Assembly: GCA_958295665.1 (NCBI GenBank)
Contig: OY282560.1
Location: 103,951,930 to 104,015,929 of the forward strand
From: Tipula vernalis
Lineage: Eukaryota > Arthropoda > Insecta > Diptera > Tipulidae
Reading direction: 5' to 3'
DNA: 64,000 nucleotides
The position numbers and the translations under genes were made by a program. The notes under the pieces were generated by a model. The model searched no databases, was not told the origin of the DNA, and saw nothing but the letters and a program-made list of their open reading frames with translations. Within the stretch, counting starts at the first letter, position 1; every line of letters starts with the position of its first letter. Of the stretch, positions 41,216-55,640 are shown in pieces.

Positions 41216-44200
41216 TATAGTAAGGTGATTTTCATCAAATCGAATTTTCTATGAAATGTACGGAAATAATTATGGAACCTAAATACGCGTTGGCACAGCA
41301 GTTATAGGTCTCGAGACCTGTCATTAAAGGTATCAAGAACAGAAATCGGAGCACAATTGCAGATTTTGGATTTTTACTGCTCTGAATCGGCTGATGTATA
41401 GTAAGGTGACTTTCAATGGAATCAAGGAACGTAAATACTCATTGGCCTCAAAATTTACAGATCCTGAGGCCTAACATTAGAGGTATTAAGAACAGCAATC
41501 GGAGCACAATTGCAGATTTTGGATTTTTATAGCTCTAAATCGCCTGATCTATAGTAAGGTGATTTTCATCAAATCGAATTTTCTATGAAATGTACGGAAA
41601 TAATTATGGAATCTAAATACGCGTTGGCACAGCAATTATAGGTCTCGAGACCTGTCATTAAAGGTATCAAGAACAGAAATTGGAGCATAATTGCAGATTT
41701 TGGATTTTTACTGCTCTGAATCGGCTGATGTATAGTAAGGTGACTTTCAATGGAATCAAGGAACGTAAATACTCATTGGCCTCATAATTTACAGATCCTG
41801 AGGCCTAACATTAGAGGTATTAAGAACAGCAATCGGAGCACAATTGCAGATTTTGGATTTTTATAGCTCTAAATCGCCTGATCTATATAGTAAGGTGATT
41901 TTCATCAAATCGAATTTTCTATGAAATGTACGGAAATAATTATGGAACCTAAATACGCGTTGGCACAGCAGTTATAGGTCTCGAGACCTGTCATTAAAGG
42001 TATCAAGAACAGAAATCGGAGCACAATTGCAGATTTTGGATTTTTACTGCTCTGAATCGGCTGATGTATAGTAAGGTGACTTTCAATGGAATCAAGGAAC
42101 GTAAATACTCATTGGCCTCAAAATTTACAGATCCTGAGGCCTAACATTAGAGGTATTAAGAACAGCAATCGGAGCACAATTGCAGATTTTGGATTTTTAT
42201 AGCTCTAAATCGCCTGATCTATAGTAAGGTGATTTTCATCAAATCGAATTTTCTATGAAATGTACGGAAATAATTATGGAACCTAAATACGCGTTGGCAC
42301 AGCAGTGATAGGTCTCGAGACCTGTCATTAAAGGTATCAAGAACAGAAATCGGAGCATAATTGCAGATTTTGGATTTTTACGGCTCTGAATCGGCTGATG
42401 TATAGTAAGGTGACTTTCAATGGAATCAAGGAACGTAAATACTCATTGGCCTCAAAATTTACAGATCCTGAGGCCTAACATTAGAGGTATTAAGAACAGC
42501 AATCGGAGCACAATTGCAGATTTTGGATTTTTATAGCTCTAAATCGCCTGATCTATATAGTAAGGTGATTTTCATCAAATCGAATTTTCTATGAAATGTA
42601 CGGAAATAATTATGGAACCTAAATACGCGTTGGCACAGCAGTGATAGGTCTCGAGACCTGTCATTAAAGGTATCAAGAACAGAAATCGGAGCATAATTGC
42701 AGATTTTGGATTTTTACGGCTCTGAATCGGCTGATGTATAGTAAGGTGACTTTCAATGGAATCAAGGAACGTAAATACTCATTGGCCTCAAAATTTACAG
42801 ATCCTGAGGCCTAACATTAGAGGTATTAAGAACAGCAATCGGAGCACAATTGCAGATTTTGGATTTTTATAGCTCTAAATCGCCTGATCTATATAGTAAG
42901 GTGATTTTCATCAAATCGAATTTTCTATGAAATGTACGGAAATAATTATGGAACCTAAATACGCGTTGGCAGAGCAGTTATAGGTCTCGAGACCTGTCAT
43001 TAAAGGTATCAAGAACAGAAATCGGAGCACAATTGCAGATTTTGGATTTTTACTGCTCTGAATCGGCTGATGTAAGGTGACTTTCAATGGAATCAAGGAA
43101 CGTAAATACTCATTGGGCTCAAAATTTACAGATCCTGAGGCCTAACATTAGAGGTATTAAGAACAGCAATCGGAGCACAATTGCAGATTTTGGATTTTTA
43201 TAGCTCTAAATCGCCTGATCTATAGTAAGGTGATTTTCATCAAATCGAATTTTCTATGAAATGTACGGAAATAATTATGGAACCTAAATACGCGTTGGCA
43301 CAGCAGTTATAGGTCTCGAGAACTGTCATTAAAGGTATCAAGAACAGAAATCGGAGCACAATTGCAGATTTTGGATTTTTACTGCTCTGAATCGGCTGAT
43401 GTATAGTAAAGTGATTTTCACTGGAATCAAGGAACGTAAATACTCATTGGCCTCATAATTTACAGATCCTGAGGCCTAACATTAGAGGTATTAAGAACAG
43501 CAATCGGAGCACAATTGCAGATTTTGGATTTTTATAGCTCTAAATCGCCTGATCTATAGTAAGGTGATTTTCATCAAATCGAATTTTCTATGAAATGTAC
43601 GGAAATAACTATGGAATCTAAATACGCGTTGGCACAGCAGTTATAGGTCTCGAGACCTGTCATTAAAGGTATCAAGAACAGAAATCGGAGCACAATTGCA
43701 GATTTTGGATTTTTACTGCTCTGAATCGGCTGATGTATAGTAAGGTGACTTTCAATGGAATCAAGGAACGTAAATACTCATTGCCCTCAAAATTTACAGA
43801 TCCTGAGGCCTAACATTAGAGGTATTAAGAACAGCAATCGGAGCACAATTGCAGATTTTGGATTTTTATAGCTCTAAATCGCCTGATCTATAGTAAGGTG
43901 ATTTTCATCAAATCGAATTTTCTATGAAATGTACGGAAATAATTATGGAATCTAAATACGCGTTGGCACAGCAATTATAGGTCTCGAGACCTGTCATTAA
44001 AGGTATCAAGAACAGAAATTGGAGCATAATTGCAGATTTTGGATTTTTACTGCTCTGAATCGGCTGATGTATAGTAAGGTGACTTTCAATGGAATCAAGG
44101 AACGTAAATACTCATTGGCCTCATAATTTACAGATCCTGAGGCCTAACATTAGAGGTATTAAGAACAGCAATCGGAGCACAATTGCAGATTTTGGATTTT

Positions 44201-47200
44201 TATAGCTCTAAATCGCCTGATCTATAGTAAGGTGATTTTCATCAAATCGAATTTTCTATGAAATGTACGGAAATAATTATGGAACCTAAATACGCGTTGG
44301 CACAGCAGTGATAGGTCTCGAGACCTGTCATTAAAGGTATCAAGAACAGAAATCGGAGCATAATTGCAGATTTTGGATTTTTACGGCTCTGAATCGGCTG
44401 ATGTATAGTAAGGTGACTTTCAATGGAATCAAGGAACGTAAATACTCATTGGCCTCAAAATTTACAGATCCTGAGGCCTAACATTAGAGGTATTAAGAAC
44501 AGCAATCGGAGCACAATTGCAGATTTTGGATTTTTATAGCTCTAAATCGCCTGATCTATATAGTAAGGTGATTTTCATCAAATCGAATTTTCTATGAAAT
44601 GTACGGAAATAATTATGGAACCTAAATACGCGTTGGCACAGCAGTTATAGGTCTCGAGACCTGTCATTAAAGGTATCAAGAACAGAAATCGGAGCACAAT
44701 TGCAGATTTTGGATTTTTACGGCTCTGAATCGGCTGATGTATAGTAAGGTGACTTTCAATGGAATCAAGGAACGTAAATACTCATTGGGCTCAAAATTTA
44801 CAGATCCTGAGGCCTAACATTAGAGGTATTAAGAACAGCAATCGGAGCACAATTGCAGATTTTGGATTTTTATAGCTCTAAATCGCCTGATCTATATAGT
44901 AAGGTGATTTTCATCAAATCGAATTTTCTATGAAATGTACGGAAATAATTATGGAACCTAAATACGCGTTGGCACAGCAGTTATAGGTCTCGAGACCTGT
45001 CATTAAAGGTATCAAGAACAGAAATCGGAGCACAATTGCAGATTTTGGATTTTTACGGCTCTGAATCGGCTGATGTATAGTAAGGTGACTTTCAATGGAA
45101 TCAAGGAACGTAAATACTCATTGGGCTCAAAATTTACAGATCCTGAGGCCTAACATTAGAGGTATTAAGAACAGCAATCGGAGCACAATTGCAGATTTTG
45201 GATTTTTATAGCTCTAAATCGCCTGATCTATATAGTAAGGTGATTTTCATCAAATCGAATTTTCTATGAAATGTACGGAAATAATTATGGAACCTAAATA
45301 CGCGTTGGCAGAGCAGTTATAGGTCTCGAGACCTGTCATTAAAGGTATCAAGAACAGAAATCGGAGCACAATTGCAGATTTTGGATTTTTACGGCTCTGA
45401 ATCGGCTGATGTATAGTAAGGTGACTTTCAATGGAATCAAGGAACGTAAATACTCATTGGGCTCAAAATTTACAGATCCTGAGGCCTAACATTAGAGGTA
45501 TTAAGAACAGCAATCGGAGCACAATTGCAGATTTTGGATTTTTATAGCTCTAAATCGCCTGATCTATAGTAAGGTGATTTTCATCAAATCGAATTTTCTA
45601 TGAAATGTACGGAAATAATTATGGAATCTAAATACGCGTTGGCAGAGCAGTTATAGGTCTCGAGACCTGTCATTAAAGGTATCAAGAACAGAAATCGGAG
45701 CACAATTGCAGATTTTGGATTTTTACTGCTCTGAATCGGCTGATGTATAGTAAGGTGACTTTCAATGGAATCAAGGAACGTAAATACTCATTGGGCTCAA
45801 AATTTACAGATCCTGAGGCCTAACATTAGAGGTATTAAGAACAGCAATCGGAGCACAATTGCAGATTTTGGATTTTTATAGCTCTAAATCGCCTGATCTA
45901 TAGTAAGGTGATTTTCATCAAATCGAATTTTCTATGAAATGTACGGAAATAATTATGGAATCTAAATACGCGTTGGCAGAGCAGTTATAGGTCTCGAGAC
46001 CTGTCATTAAAGGTATCAAGAACAGAAATCGGAGCACAATTGCAGATTTTGGATTTTTACTGCTCTGAATCGGCTGATGTATAGTAAGGTGACTTTCAAT
46101 GGAATCAAGGAACGTAAATACTCATTGGGCTCAAAATTTACAGATCCTGAGGCCTAACATTAGAGGTATTAAGAACAGCAATCGGAGCACAATTGCAGAT
46201 TTTGGATTTTTATAGCTCTAAATCGCCTGATCTATATAGTAAGGTGATTTTCATCAAATCGAATTTTCTATGAAATGTACGGAAATAATTATGGAACCTA
46301 AATACGCGTTGGCACAGCAGTTATAGGTCTCGAGACCTGTCATTAAAGGTATCAAGAACAGAAATCGGAGCACAATTGCAGATTTTGGATTTTTACTGCT
46401 CTGAATCGGCTGATGTATAGTAAGGTGACTTTCAATGGAATCAAGGAACGTAAATACTCATTGGCCTCATAATTTACAGATCCTGAGGCCTAACATTAGA
46501 GGTATTAAGAACAGCAATCGGAGCACAATTGCAGATTTTGGATTTTTATAGCTCTAAATCGCCTGATCTATATAGTAAGGTGATTTTCATCAAATCGAAT
46601 TTTCTATGAAATGTACGGAAATAATTATGGAACCTAAATACGCGTTGGCACAGCAGTTATAGGTCTCGAGAACTGTCATTAAAGGTATCAAGAACAGAAA
46701 TCGGAGCACAATTGCAGATTTTGGATTTTTACTGCTCTGAATCGGCTGATGTATAGTAAGGTGATTTTCAATGGAATCAAGGAACGTAAATACTCATTGG
46801 CCTCATAATTTACAGATCCTGAGGCCTATCATTAGAGGTATCAAGAACAGCAATCGGAGCACAATTGCAGATTTTGGATTTTTATAGCTCTAAATCGCCT
46901 GATCTATATAGTAAGGTGATTTTCATCAAATCGAATTTTCTATGAAATGTACGGAAATAATTATGGAACCTAAATACGCGTTGGCACAGCAGTTATAGGT
47001 CTCGAGACCTGTCATTAAAGGTATCAAGAACAGAAATCGGAGCACAATTGCAGATTTTGGATTTTTACGGCTCTGAATCGGCTGATGTATAGTAAGGTGA
47101 CTTTCAATGGAATCAAGGAACGTAAATACTCATTGGCCTCATAATTTACAGATCCTGAGGCCTAACATTAGAGGTATTAAGAACAGCAATCGGAGCACAA

Positions 47201-50200
47201 TTGCAGATTTTTAATTTTTATAGCTCTAAATCGCCTGATCTATATAGTAAGGTGATTTTCATCAAATCGAATTTTCTATGAAATGTACGGAAATAATTAT
47301 GGAACCTAAATACGCGTTGGCACAGCAGTTATAGGTCTCGAGACCTGTCATTAAAGGTATCAAGAACAGAAATCGGAGCACAATTGCAGATTTTGGATTT
47401 TTACTGCTCTGAATCGGCTGATGTATAGTAAGGTGACTTTCAATGGAATCAAGGAACGTAAATACTCATTGGGCTCAAAATTTACAGATCCTGAGGCCTA
47501 ACATTAGAGGTATTAAGAACAGCAATCGGAGCACAATTGCAGATTTTGGATTTTTATAGCTCTAAATCGCCTGATCTATATAGTAAGGTGATTTTCATCA
47601 AATCGAATTTTCTATGAAATGTACGGAAATAATTATGGAACCTAAATACGCGTTGGCACAGCAGTTATAGGTCTCGAGAACTGTCATTAAAGGTATCAAG
47701 AACAGAAATCGGAGCACAATTGCAGATTTTGGATTTTTACTGCTCTGAATCGGCTGATGTATAGTAAGGTGATTTTCAATGGAATCAAGGAACGTAAATA
47801 CTCATTGGCCTCATAATTTACAGATCCTGAGGCCTATCATTAGAGGTATCAAGAACAGCAATCGGAGCACAATTGCAGATTTTGGATTTTTATAGCTCTA
47901 AATCGCCTGATCTATATAGTAAGGTGATTTTCATCAAATCGAATTTTCTATGAAATGTACGGAAATAATTATGGAACCTAAATACGCGTTGGCACAGCAG
48001 TTATAGGTCTCGAGACCTGTCATTAAAGGTATCAAGAACAGAAATCGGAGCACAATTGCAGATTTTGGATTTTTACGGCTCTGAATCGGCTGATGTATAG
48101 TAAGGTGACTTTCAATGGAATCAAGGAACGTAAATACTCATTGGCCTCATAATTTACAGATCCTGAGGCCTAACATTAGAGGTATTAAGAACAGCAATCG
48201 GAGCACAATTGCAGATTTTGGATTTTTATAGCTCTAAATCGCCTGATCTATATAGTAAGGTGATTTTCATCAAATCGAATTTTCTATGAAATGTACGGAA
48301 ATAATTATGGAACCTAAATACGCGTTGGCACAGCAGTTATAGGTCTCGAGACCTGTCATTAAAGGTATCAAGAACAGAAATCGGAGCACAATTGCAGATT
48401 TTGGATTTTTACTGCTCTGAATCGGCTGATGTATAGTAAGGTGACTTTCAATGGAATCAAGGAACGTAAATACTCATTGGGCTCAAAATTTACAGATCCT
48501 GAGGCCTAACATTAGAGGTATTAAGAACAGCAATCGGAGCACAATTGCAGATTTTGGATTTTTATAGCTCTAAATCGCCTGATCTATAGTAAGGTGATTT
48601 TCATCAAATCGAATTTTCTATGAAATGTACGGAAATAATTATGGAATCTAAATACGCGTTGGCAGAGCAGTTATAGGTCTCGAGACCTGTCATTAAAGGT
48701 ATCAAGAACAGAAATCGGAGCACAATTGCAGATTTTGGATTTTTACTGCTCTGAATCGGCTGATGTATAGTAAGGTGACTTTCAATGGAATCAAGGAACG
48801 TAAATACTCATTGGCCTCAAAATTTACAGATCCTGAGGCCTAACATTAGAGGTATTAAGAACAGCAATCGGAGCACAATTGCAGATTTTGGATTTTTATA
48901 GCTCTAAATCGCCTGATCTATATAGTAAGGTGATTTTCATCAAATCGAATTTTCTATGAAATGTACGGAAATAATTATGGAACCTAAATACGCGTTGGCA
49001 CAGCAGTTATAGGTCTCGAGACCTGTCATTAAAGGTATCAAGAACAGAAATCGGAGCACAATTGCAGATTTTGGATTTTTACTGCTCTGAATCGGCTGAT
49101 GTATAGTAAGGTGACTTTCAATGGAATCAAGGAACGTAAATACTCATTGGCCTCATAATTTACAGATCCTGAGGCCTAACATTAGAGGTATTAAGAACAG
49201 CAATCGGAGCACAATTGCAGATTTTGGATTTTTATAGCTCTAAATCGCCTGATCTATATAGTAAGGTGATTTTCATCAAATCGAATTTTCTATGAAATGT
49301 ACGGAAATAATTATGGAACCTAAATACGCGTTGGCACAGCAGTTATAGGTCTCGAGAACTGTCATTAAAGGTATCAAGAACAGAAATCGGAGCACAATTG
49401 CAGATTTTGGATTTTTACTGCTCTGAATCGGCTGATGTATAGTAAGGTGATTTTCAATGGAATCAAGGAACGTAAATACTCATTGGCCTCATAATTTACA
49501 GATCCTGAGGCCTATCATTAGAGGTATCAAGAACAGCAATCGGAGCACAATTGCAGATTTTGGATTTTTATAGCTCTAAATCGCCTGATCTATATAGTAA
49601 GGTGATTTTCATCAAATCGAATTTTCTATGAAATGTACGGAAATAATTATGGAACCTAAATACGCGTTGGCACAGCAGTTATAGGTCTCGAGACCTGTCA
49701 TTAAAGGTATCAAGAACAGAAATCGGAGCACAATTGCAGATTTTGGATTTTTACGGCTCTGAATCGGCTGATGTATAGTAAGGTGACTTTCAATGGAATC
49801 AAGGAACGTAAATACTCATTGGCCTCATAATTTACAGATCCTGAGGCCTAACATTAGAGGTATTAAGAACAGCAATCGGAGCACAATTGCAGATTTTGGA
49901 TTTTTATAGCTCTAAATCGCCTGATCTATATAGTAAGGTGATTTTCATCAAATCGAATTTTCTATGAAATGTACGGAAATAATTATGGAACCTAAATACG
50001 CGTTGGCACAGCAGTTATAGGTCTCGAGACCTGTCATTAAAGGTATCAAGAACAGAAATCGGAGCACAATTGCAGATTTTGGATTTTTACTGCTCTGAAT
50101 CGGCTGATGTATAGTAAGGTGACTTTCAATGGAATCAAGGAACGTAAATACTCATTGGCCTCAAAATTTACAGATCCTGAGGCCTAACATTAGAGGTATT

Positions 50201-53200
50201 AAGAACAGCAATCGGAGCACAATTGCAGATTTTGGATTTTTATAGCTCTAAATCGCCTGATCTATAGTAAGGTGATTTTCATCAAATCGAATTTTCTATG
50301 AAATGTACGGAAATAATTATGGAACCTAAATACGCGTTGGCACAGCAGTGATAGGTCTCGAGACCTGTCATTAAAGGTATCAAGAACAGAAATCGGAGCA
50401 TAATTGCAGATTTTGGATTTTTACGGCTCTGAATCGGCTGATGTATAGTAAGGTGACTTTCAATGGAATCAAGGAACGTAAATACTCATTGGCCTCAAAA
50501 TTTACAGATCCTGAGGCCTAACATTAGAGGTATTAAGAACAGCAATCGGAGCACAATTGCAGATTTTGGATTTTTATAGCTCTAAATCGCCTGATCTATA
50601 TAGTAAGGTGATTTTCATCAAATCGAATTTTCTATGAAATGTACGGAAATAATTATGGAACCTAAATACGCGTTGGCACAGCAGTTATAGGTCTCGAGAC
50701 CTGTCATTAAAGGTATCAAGAACAGAAATCGGAGCACAATTGCAGATTTTGGATTTTTACTGCTCTGAATCGGCTGATGTATAGTAAGGTGACTTTCAAT
50801 GGAATCAAGGAACGTAAATACTCATTGGGCTCAAAATTTACAGATCCTGAGGCCTAACATTAGAGGTATTAAGAACAGCAATCGGAGCACAATTGCAGAT
50901 TTTGGATTTTTATAGCTCTAAATCGCCTGATCTATATAGTAAGGTGATTTTCATCAAATCGAATTTTCTATGAAATGTACGGAAATAATTATGGAACCTA
51001 AATACGCGTTGGCAGAGCAGTTATAAGTCTCGAGACCTGTCATTAAAGGTATCAAGAACAGAAATCGGAGCACAATTGCAGATTTTGGATTTTTACGGCT
51101 CTGAATCGGCTGATGTATAGTAAGGTGACTTTCAATGGAATCAAGGAACGTAAATACTCATTGGGCTCAAAATTTACAGATCCTGAGGCCTAACATTAGA
51201 GGTATTAAGAACAGCAATCGGAGCACAATTGCAGATTTTGGATTTTTATAGCTCTAAATCGCCTGATCTATATAGTAAGGTGATTTTCATCAAATCGAAT
51301 TTTCTATGAAATGTACGGAAATAATTATGGAACCTAAATACGCGTTGGCACAGCAGTTATAGGTCTCGAGACCTGTCATTAAAGGTATCAAGAACAGAAA
51401 TCGGAGCACAATTGCAGATTTTGGATTTTTACTGCTCTGAATCGGCTGATGTATAGTAAGGTGACTTTCAATGGAATCAAGGAACGTAAATACTCATTGG
51501 GCTCAAAATTTACAGATCCTGAGGCCTAACATTAGAGGTATTAAGAACAGCAATCGGAGCACAATTGCAGATTTTGGATTTTTATAGCTCCAAATCGCCT
51601 GATCTATAGTAAGGTGATTTTCATCAAATCGAATTTTCTATGAAATGTACGGAAATAATTATGGAATCTAAATACGCGTTGGCAGAGCAGTTATAGGTCT
51701 CGAGACCTGTCATTAAAGGTATCAAGAACAGAAATCGGAGCACAATTGCAGATTTTGGATTTTTACTGCTCTGAATCGGCTGATGTATAGTAAGGTGACT
51801 TTCAATGGAATCAAGGAACGTAAATACTCATTGGGCTCAAAATTTACAGATCCTGAGGCCTAACATTAGAGGTATTAAGAACAGCAATCGGAGCACAATT
51901 GCAGATTTTGGATTTTTATAGCTCTAAATCGCCTGATCTATATAGTAAGGTGATTTTCATCAAATCGAATTTTCTATGAAATGTACGGAAATAATTATGG
52001 AACCTAAATACGCGTTGGCACAGCAGTTATAGGTCTCGAGAACTGTCATTAAAGGTATCAAGAACAGAAATCGGAGCACAATTGCAGATTTTGGATTTTT
52101 ACTGCTCTGAATCGGCTGATGTATAGTAAGGTGATTTTCAATGGAATCAAGGAACGTAAATACTCATTGGCCTCATAATTTACAGATCCTGAGGCCTATC
52201 ATTAGAGGTATCAAGAACAGCAATCGGAGCACAATTGCAGATTTTGGATTTTTATAGCTCTAAATCGCCTGATCTATATAGTAAGGTGATTTTCATCAAA
52301 TCGAATTTTCTATGAAATGTACGGAAATAATTATGGAACCTAAATACGCGTTGGCACAGCAGTTATAAGTCTCGAGACCTGTCATTAAAGGTATCAAGAA
52401 CAGAAATCGGAGCACAATTGCAGATTTTGGATTTTTACTGCTCTGAATCGGCTGATGTATAGTAAGGTGACTTTCAATGGAATCAAGGAACGTAAATACT
52501 CATTGGGCTCAAAATTTACAGATCCTGAGGCCTAACATTAGAGGTATTAAGAACAGCAATCGGAGCACAATTGCAGATTTTGGATTTTTATAGCTCTAAA
52601 TCGCCTGATCTATATAGTAAGGTGATTTTCATCAAATCGAATTTTCTATGAAATGTACGGAAATAATTATGGAACCTAAATACGCGTTGGCACAGCAGTG
52701 ATAGGTCTCGAGACCTGTCATTAAAGGTATCAAGAACAGAAATCGGAGCATAATTGCAGATTTTGGATTTTTACGGCTCTGAATCGGCTGATGTATAGTA
52801 AGGTGACTTTCAATGGAATCAAGGAACGTAAATACTCATTGGCCTCAAAATTTACAGATCCTGAGGCCTAACATTAGAGGTATTAAGAACAGCAATCGGA
52901 GCACAATTGCAGATTTTGGATTTTTATAGCTCTAAATCGCCTGATCTATATAGTAAGGTGATTTTCATCAAATCGAATTTTCTATGAAATGTACGGAAAT
53001 AATTATGGAACCTAAATACGCGTTGGCAGAGCAGTTATAGGTCTCGAGACCTGTCATTAAAGGTATCAAGAACAGAAATCGGAGCACAATTGCAGATTTT
53101 GGATTTTTACTGCTCTGAATCGGCTGATGTATAGTAAGGTGACTTTCAATGGAATCAAGGAACGTAAATACTCATTGGGCTCAAAATTTACAGATCCTGA

Positions 53201-55640
53201 GGCCTAACATTAGAGGTATTAAGAACAGCAATCGGAGCACAATTGCAGATTTTGGATTTTTATAGCTCTAAATCGCCTGATCTATATATAGTAAGGTGAT
53301 TTTCATCAAATCGAATTTTCTATGAAATGTACGGAAATAATTATGGAACCTAAATACGCGTTGGCACAGCAGTTATAGGTCTCGAGACCTGTCATTAAAG
53401 GTATCAAGAACAGAAATCGGAGCACAATTGCAGATTTTGGATTTTTACTGCTCTGAATCGGCTGATGTATAGTAAGGTGATTTTCAATGGAATCAAGGAA
53501 CGTAAATACTCATTGGCCTCATAATTTACAGATCCTGAGGCCTAACATTAGAGGTATTAAGAACAGCAATCGGAGCACAATTGCAGATTTTGGATTTTTA
53601 TAGCTCTAAATCGCCTGATCTATAGTAAGGTGATTTTCATCAAATCGAATTTTCTATGAAATGTACGGAAATAACTATGGAATCTAAATACGCGTTGGCA
53701 CAGCAGTTATAGGTCTCGAGACCTGTCATTAAAGGTATCAAGAACAGAAATCGGAGCACAATTGCAGATTTTGGATTTTTACTGCTCTGAATCGGCTGAT
53801 GTATAGTAAGGTGATTTTCAATGGAATCAAGGAACGTAAATACTCATTGGCCTCATAATTTACAGATCCTGAGGCCTAACATTAGAGGTATTAAGAACAG
53901 CAATCGGAGCACAATTGCAGATTTTGGATTTTTATAGCTCTAAATCGCCTGATCTATAGTAAGGTGATTTTCATCAAATCGAATTTTCTATGAAATGTAC
54001 GGAAATAACTATGGAATCTAAATACGCGTTGGCACAGCAGTTATAGGTCTCGAGACCTGTCATTAAAGGTATCAAGAATAGAAATCGGAGCACAATTGCA
54101 GATTTTGGATTTTTACTGCTCTGAATCGGCTGATGTATAGTAAGGTGATTTTCAATGGAATCAAGGAACGTAAATACTCATTGGCCTCATAATTTACAGA
54201 TCCTGAGGCCTAACATTAGAGGTATTAAGAACAGCAATCGGAGCACAATTGCAGATTTTGGATTTTTATAGCTCTAAATCGCCTGATCTATAGTAAGGTG
54301 ATTTTCATCAAATCGAATTTTCTATGAAATGTACGGAAATAATTATGGAACCTAAATACGCGTTGGCACAGCAGTTATAGGTCTCGAGAACTGTCATTAA
54401 AGGTATCAAGAACAGAAATCGGAGCACAATTGCAGATTTTGGATTTTTACTGCTCTGAATCGGCTGATGTATAGTAAGGTGACTTTCAATGGAATCAAGG
54501 AACGTAAATACTCATTGGCCTCAAAATTTACAGATCCTGAGGCCTAACATTAGAGGTATTAAGAACAGCAATCGGAGCACAATTGCAGATTTTGGATTTT
54601 TATAGCTCTAAATCGCCTGATCTATATATAGTAAGGTGATTTTCATCAAATCGAATTTTCTATGAAATGTACGGAAATAATTATGGAACCTAAATACGCG
54701 TGGGCACAGCAGTTATAGGTCTCGAGACCTGTCATTAAAGGTATCAAGAACAGAAATCGGAGCACAATTGCAGATTTTGGATTTTTACTGCTCTGAATCG
54801 GCTGATGTATAGTAAGGTGACTTTCAATGGAATCAAGGAACGTAAATACTCATTGCCCTCAAAATTTACAGATCCTGAGGCCTAACATTAGAGGTATTAA
54901 GAACAGCAATCGGAGCACAATTGCAGATTTTGGATTTTTATAGCTCTAAATCGCCTGATCTATAGTAAGGTGATTTTCATCAAATCGAATTTTCTATGAA
55001 ATGTACGGAAATAATTATGGAATCTAAATACGCGTTGGCACAGCAATTATAGGTCTCGAGACCTGTCATTAAAGGTATCAAGAACAGAAATTGGAGCATA
55101 ATTGCAGATTTTGGATTTTTACTGCTCTGAATCGGCTGATGTATAGTAAGGTGACTTTCAATGGAATCAAGGAACGTAAATACTCATTGGCCTCATAATT
55201 TACAGATCCTGAGGCCTAACATTAGAGGTATTAAGAACAGCAATCGGAGCACAATTGCAGATTTTGGATTTTTATAGCTCTAAATCGCCTGATCTATATA
55301 GTAAGGTGATTTTCATCAAATCGAATTTTCTATGAAATGTACGGAAATAATTATGGAACCTAAATACGCGTTGGCACAGCAGTTATAGGTCTCGAGACCT
55401 GTCATTAAAGGTATCAAGAACAGAAATCGGAGCACAATTGCAGATTTTGGATTTTTACTGCTCTGAATCGGCTGATGTATAGTAAGGTGACTTTCAATGG
55501 AATCAAGGAACGTAAATACTCATTGGCCTCAAAATTTACAGATCCTGAGGCCTAACATTAGAGGTATTAAGAACAGCAATCGGAGCACAATTGCAGATTT
55601 TGGATTTTTATAGCTCTAAATCGCCTGATCTATATAGTAA

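Noticed and set aside
42911..43096. 61-codon minus-strand ORF in the satellite
   Set aside because: It is opened only by a 5-bp deletion at one A/B junction near 43074; other dimers have stops there. No protein-like features.
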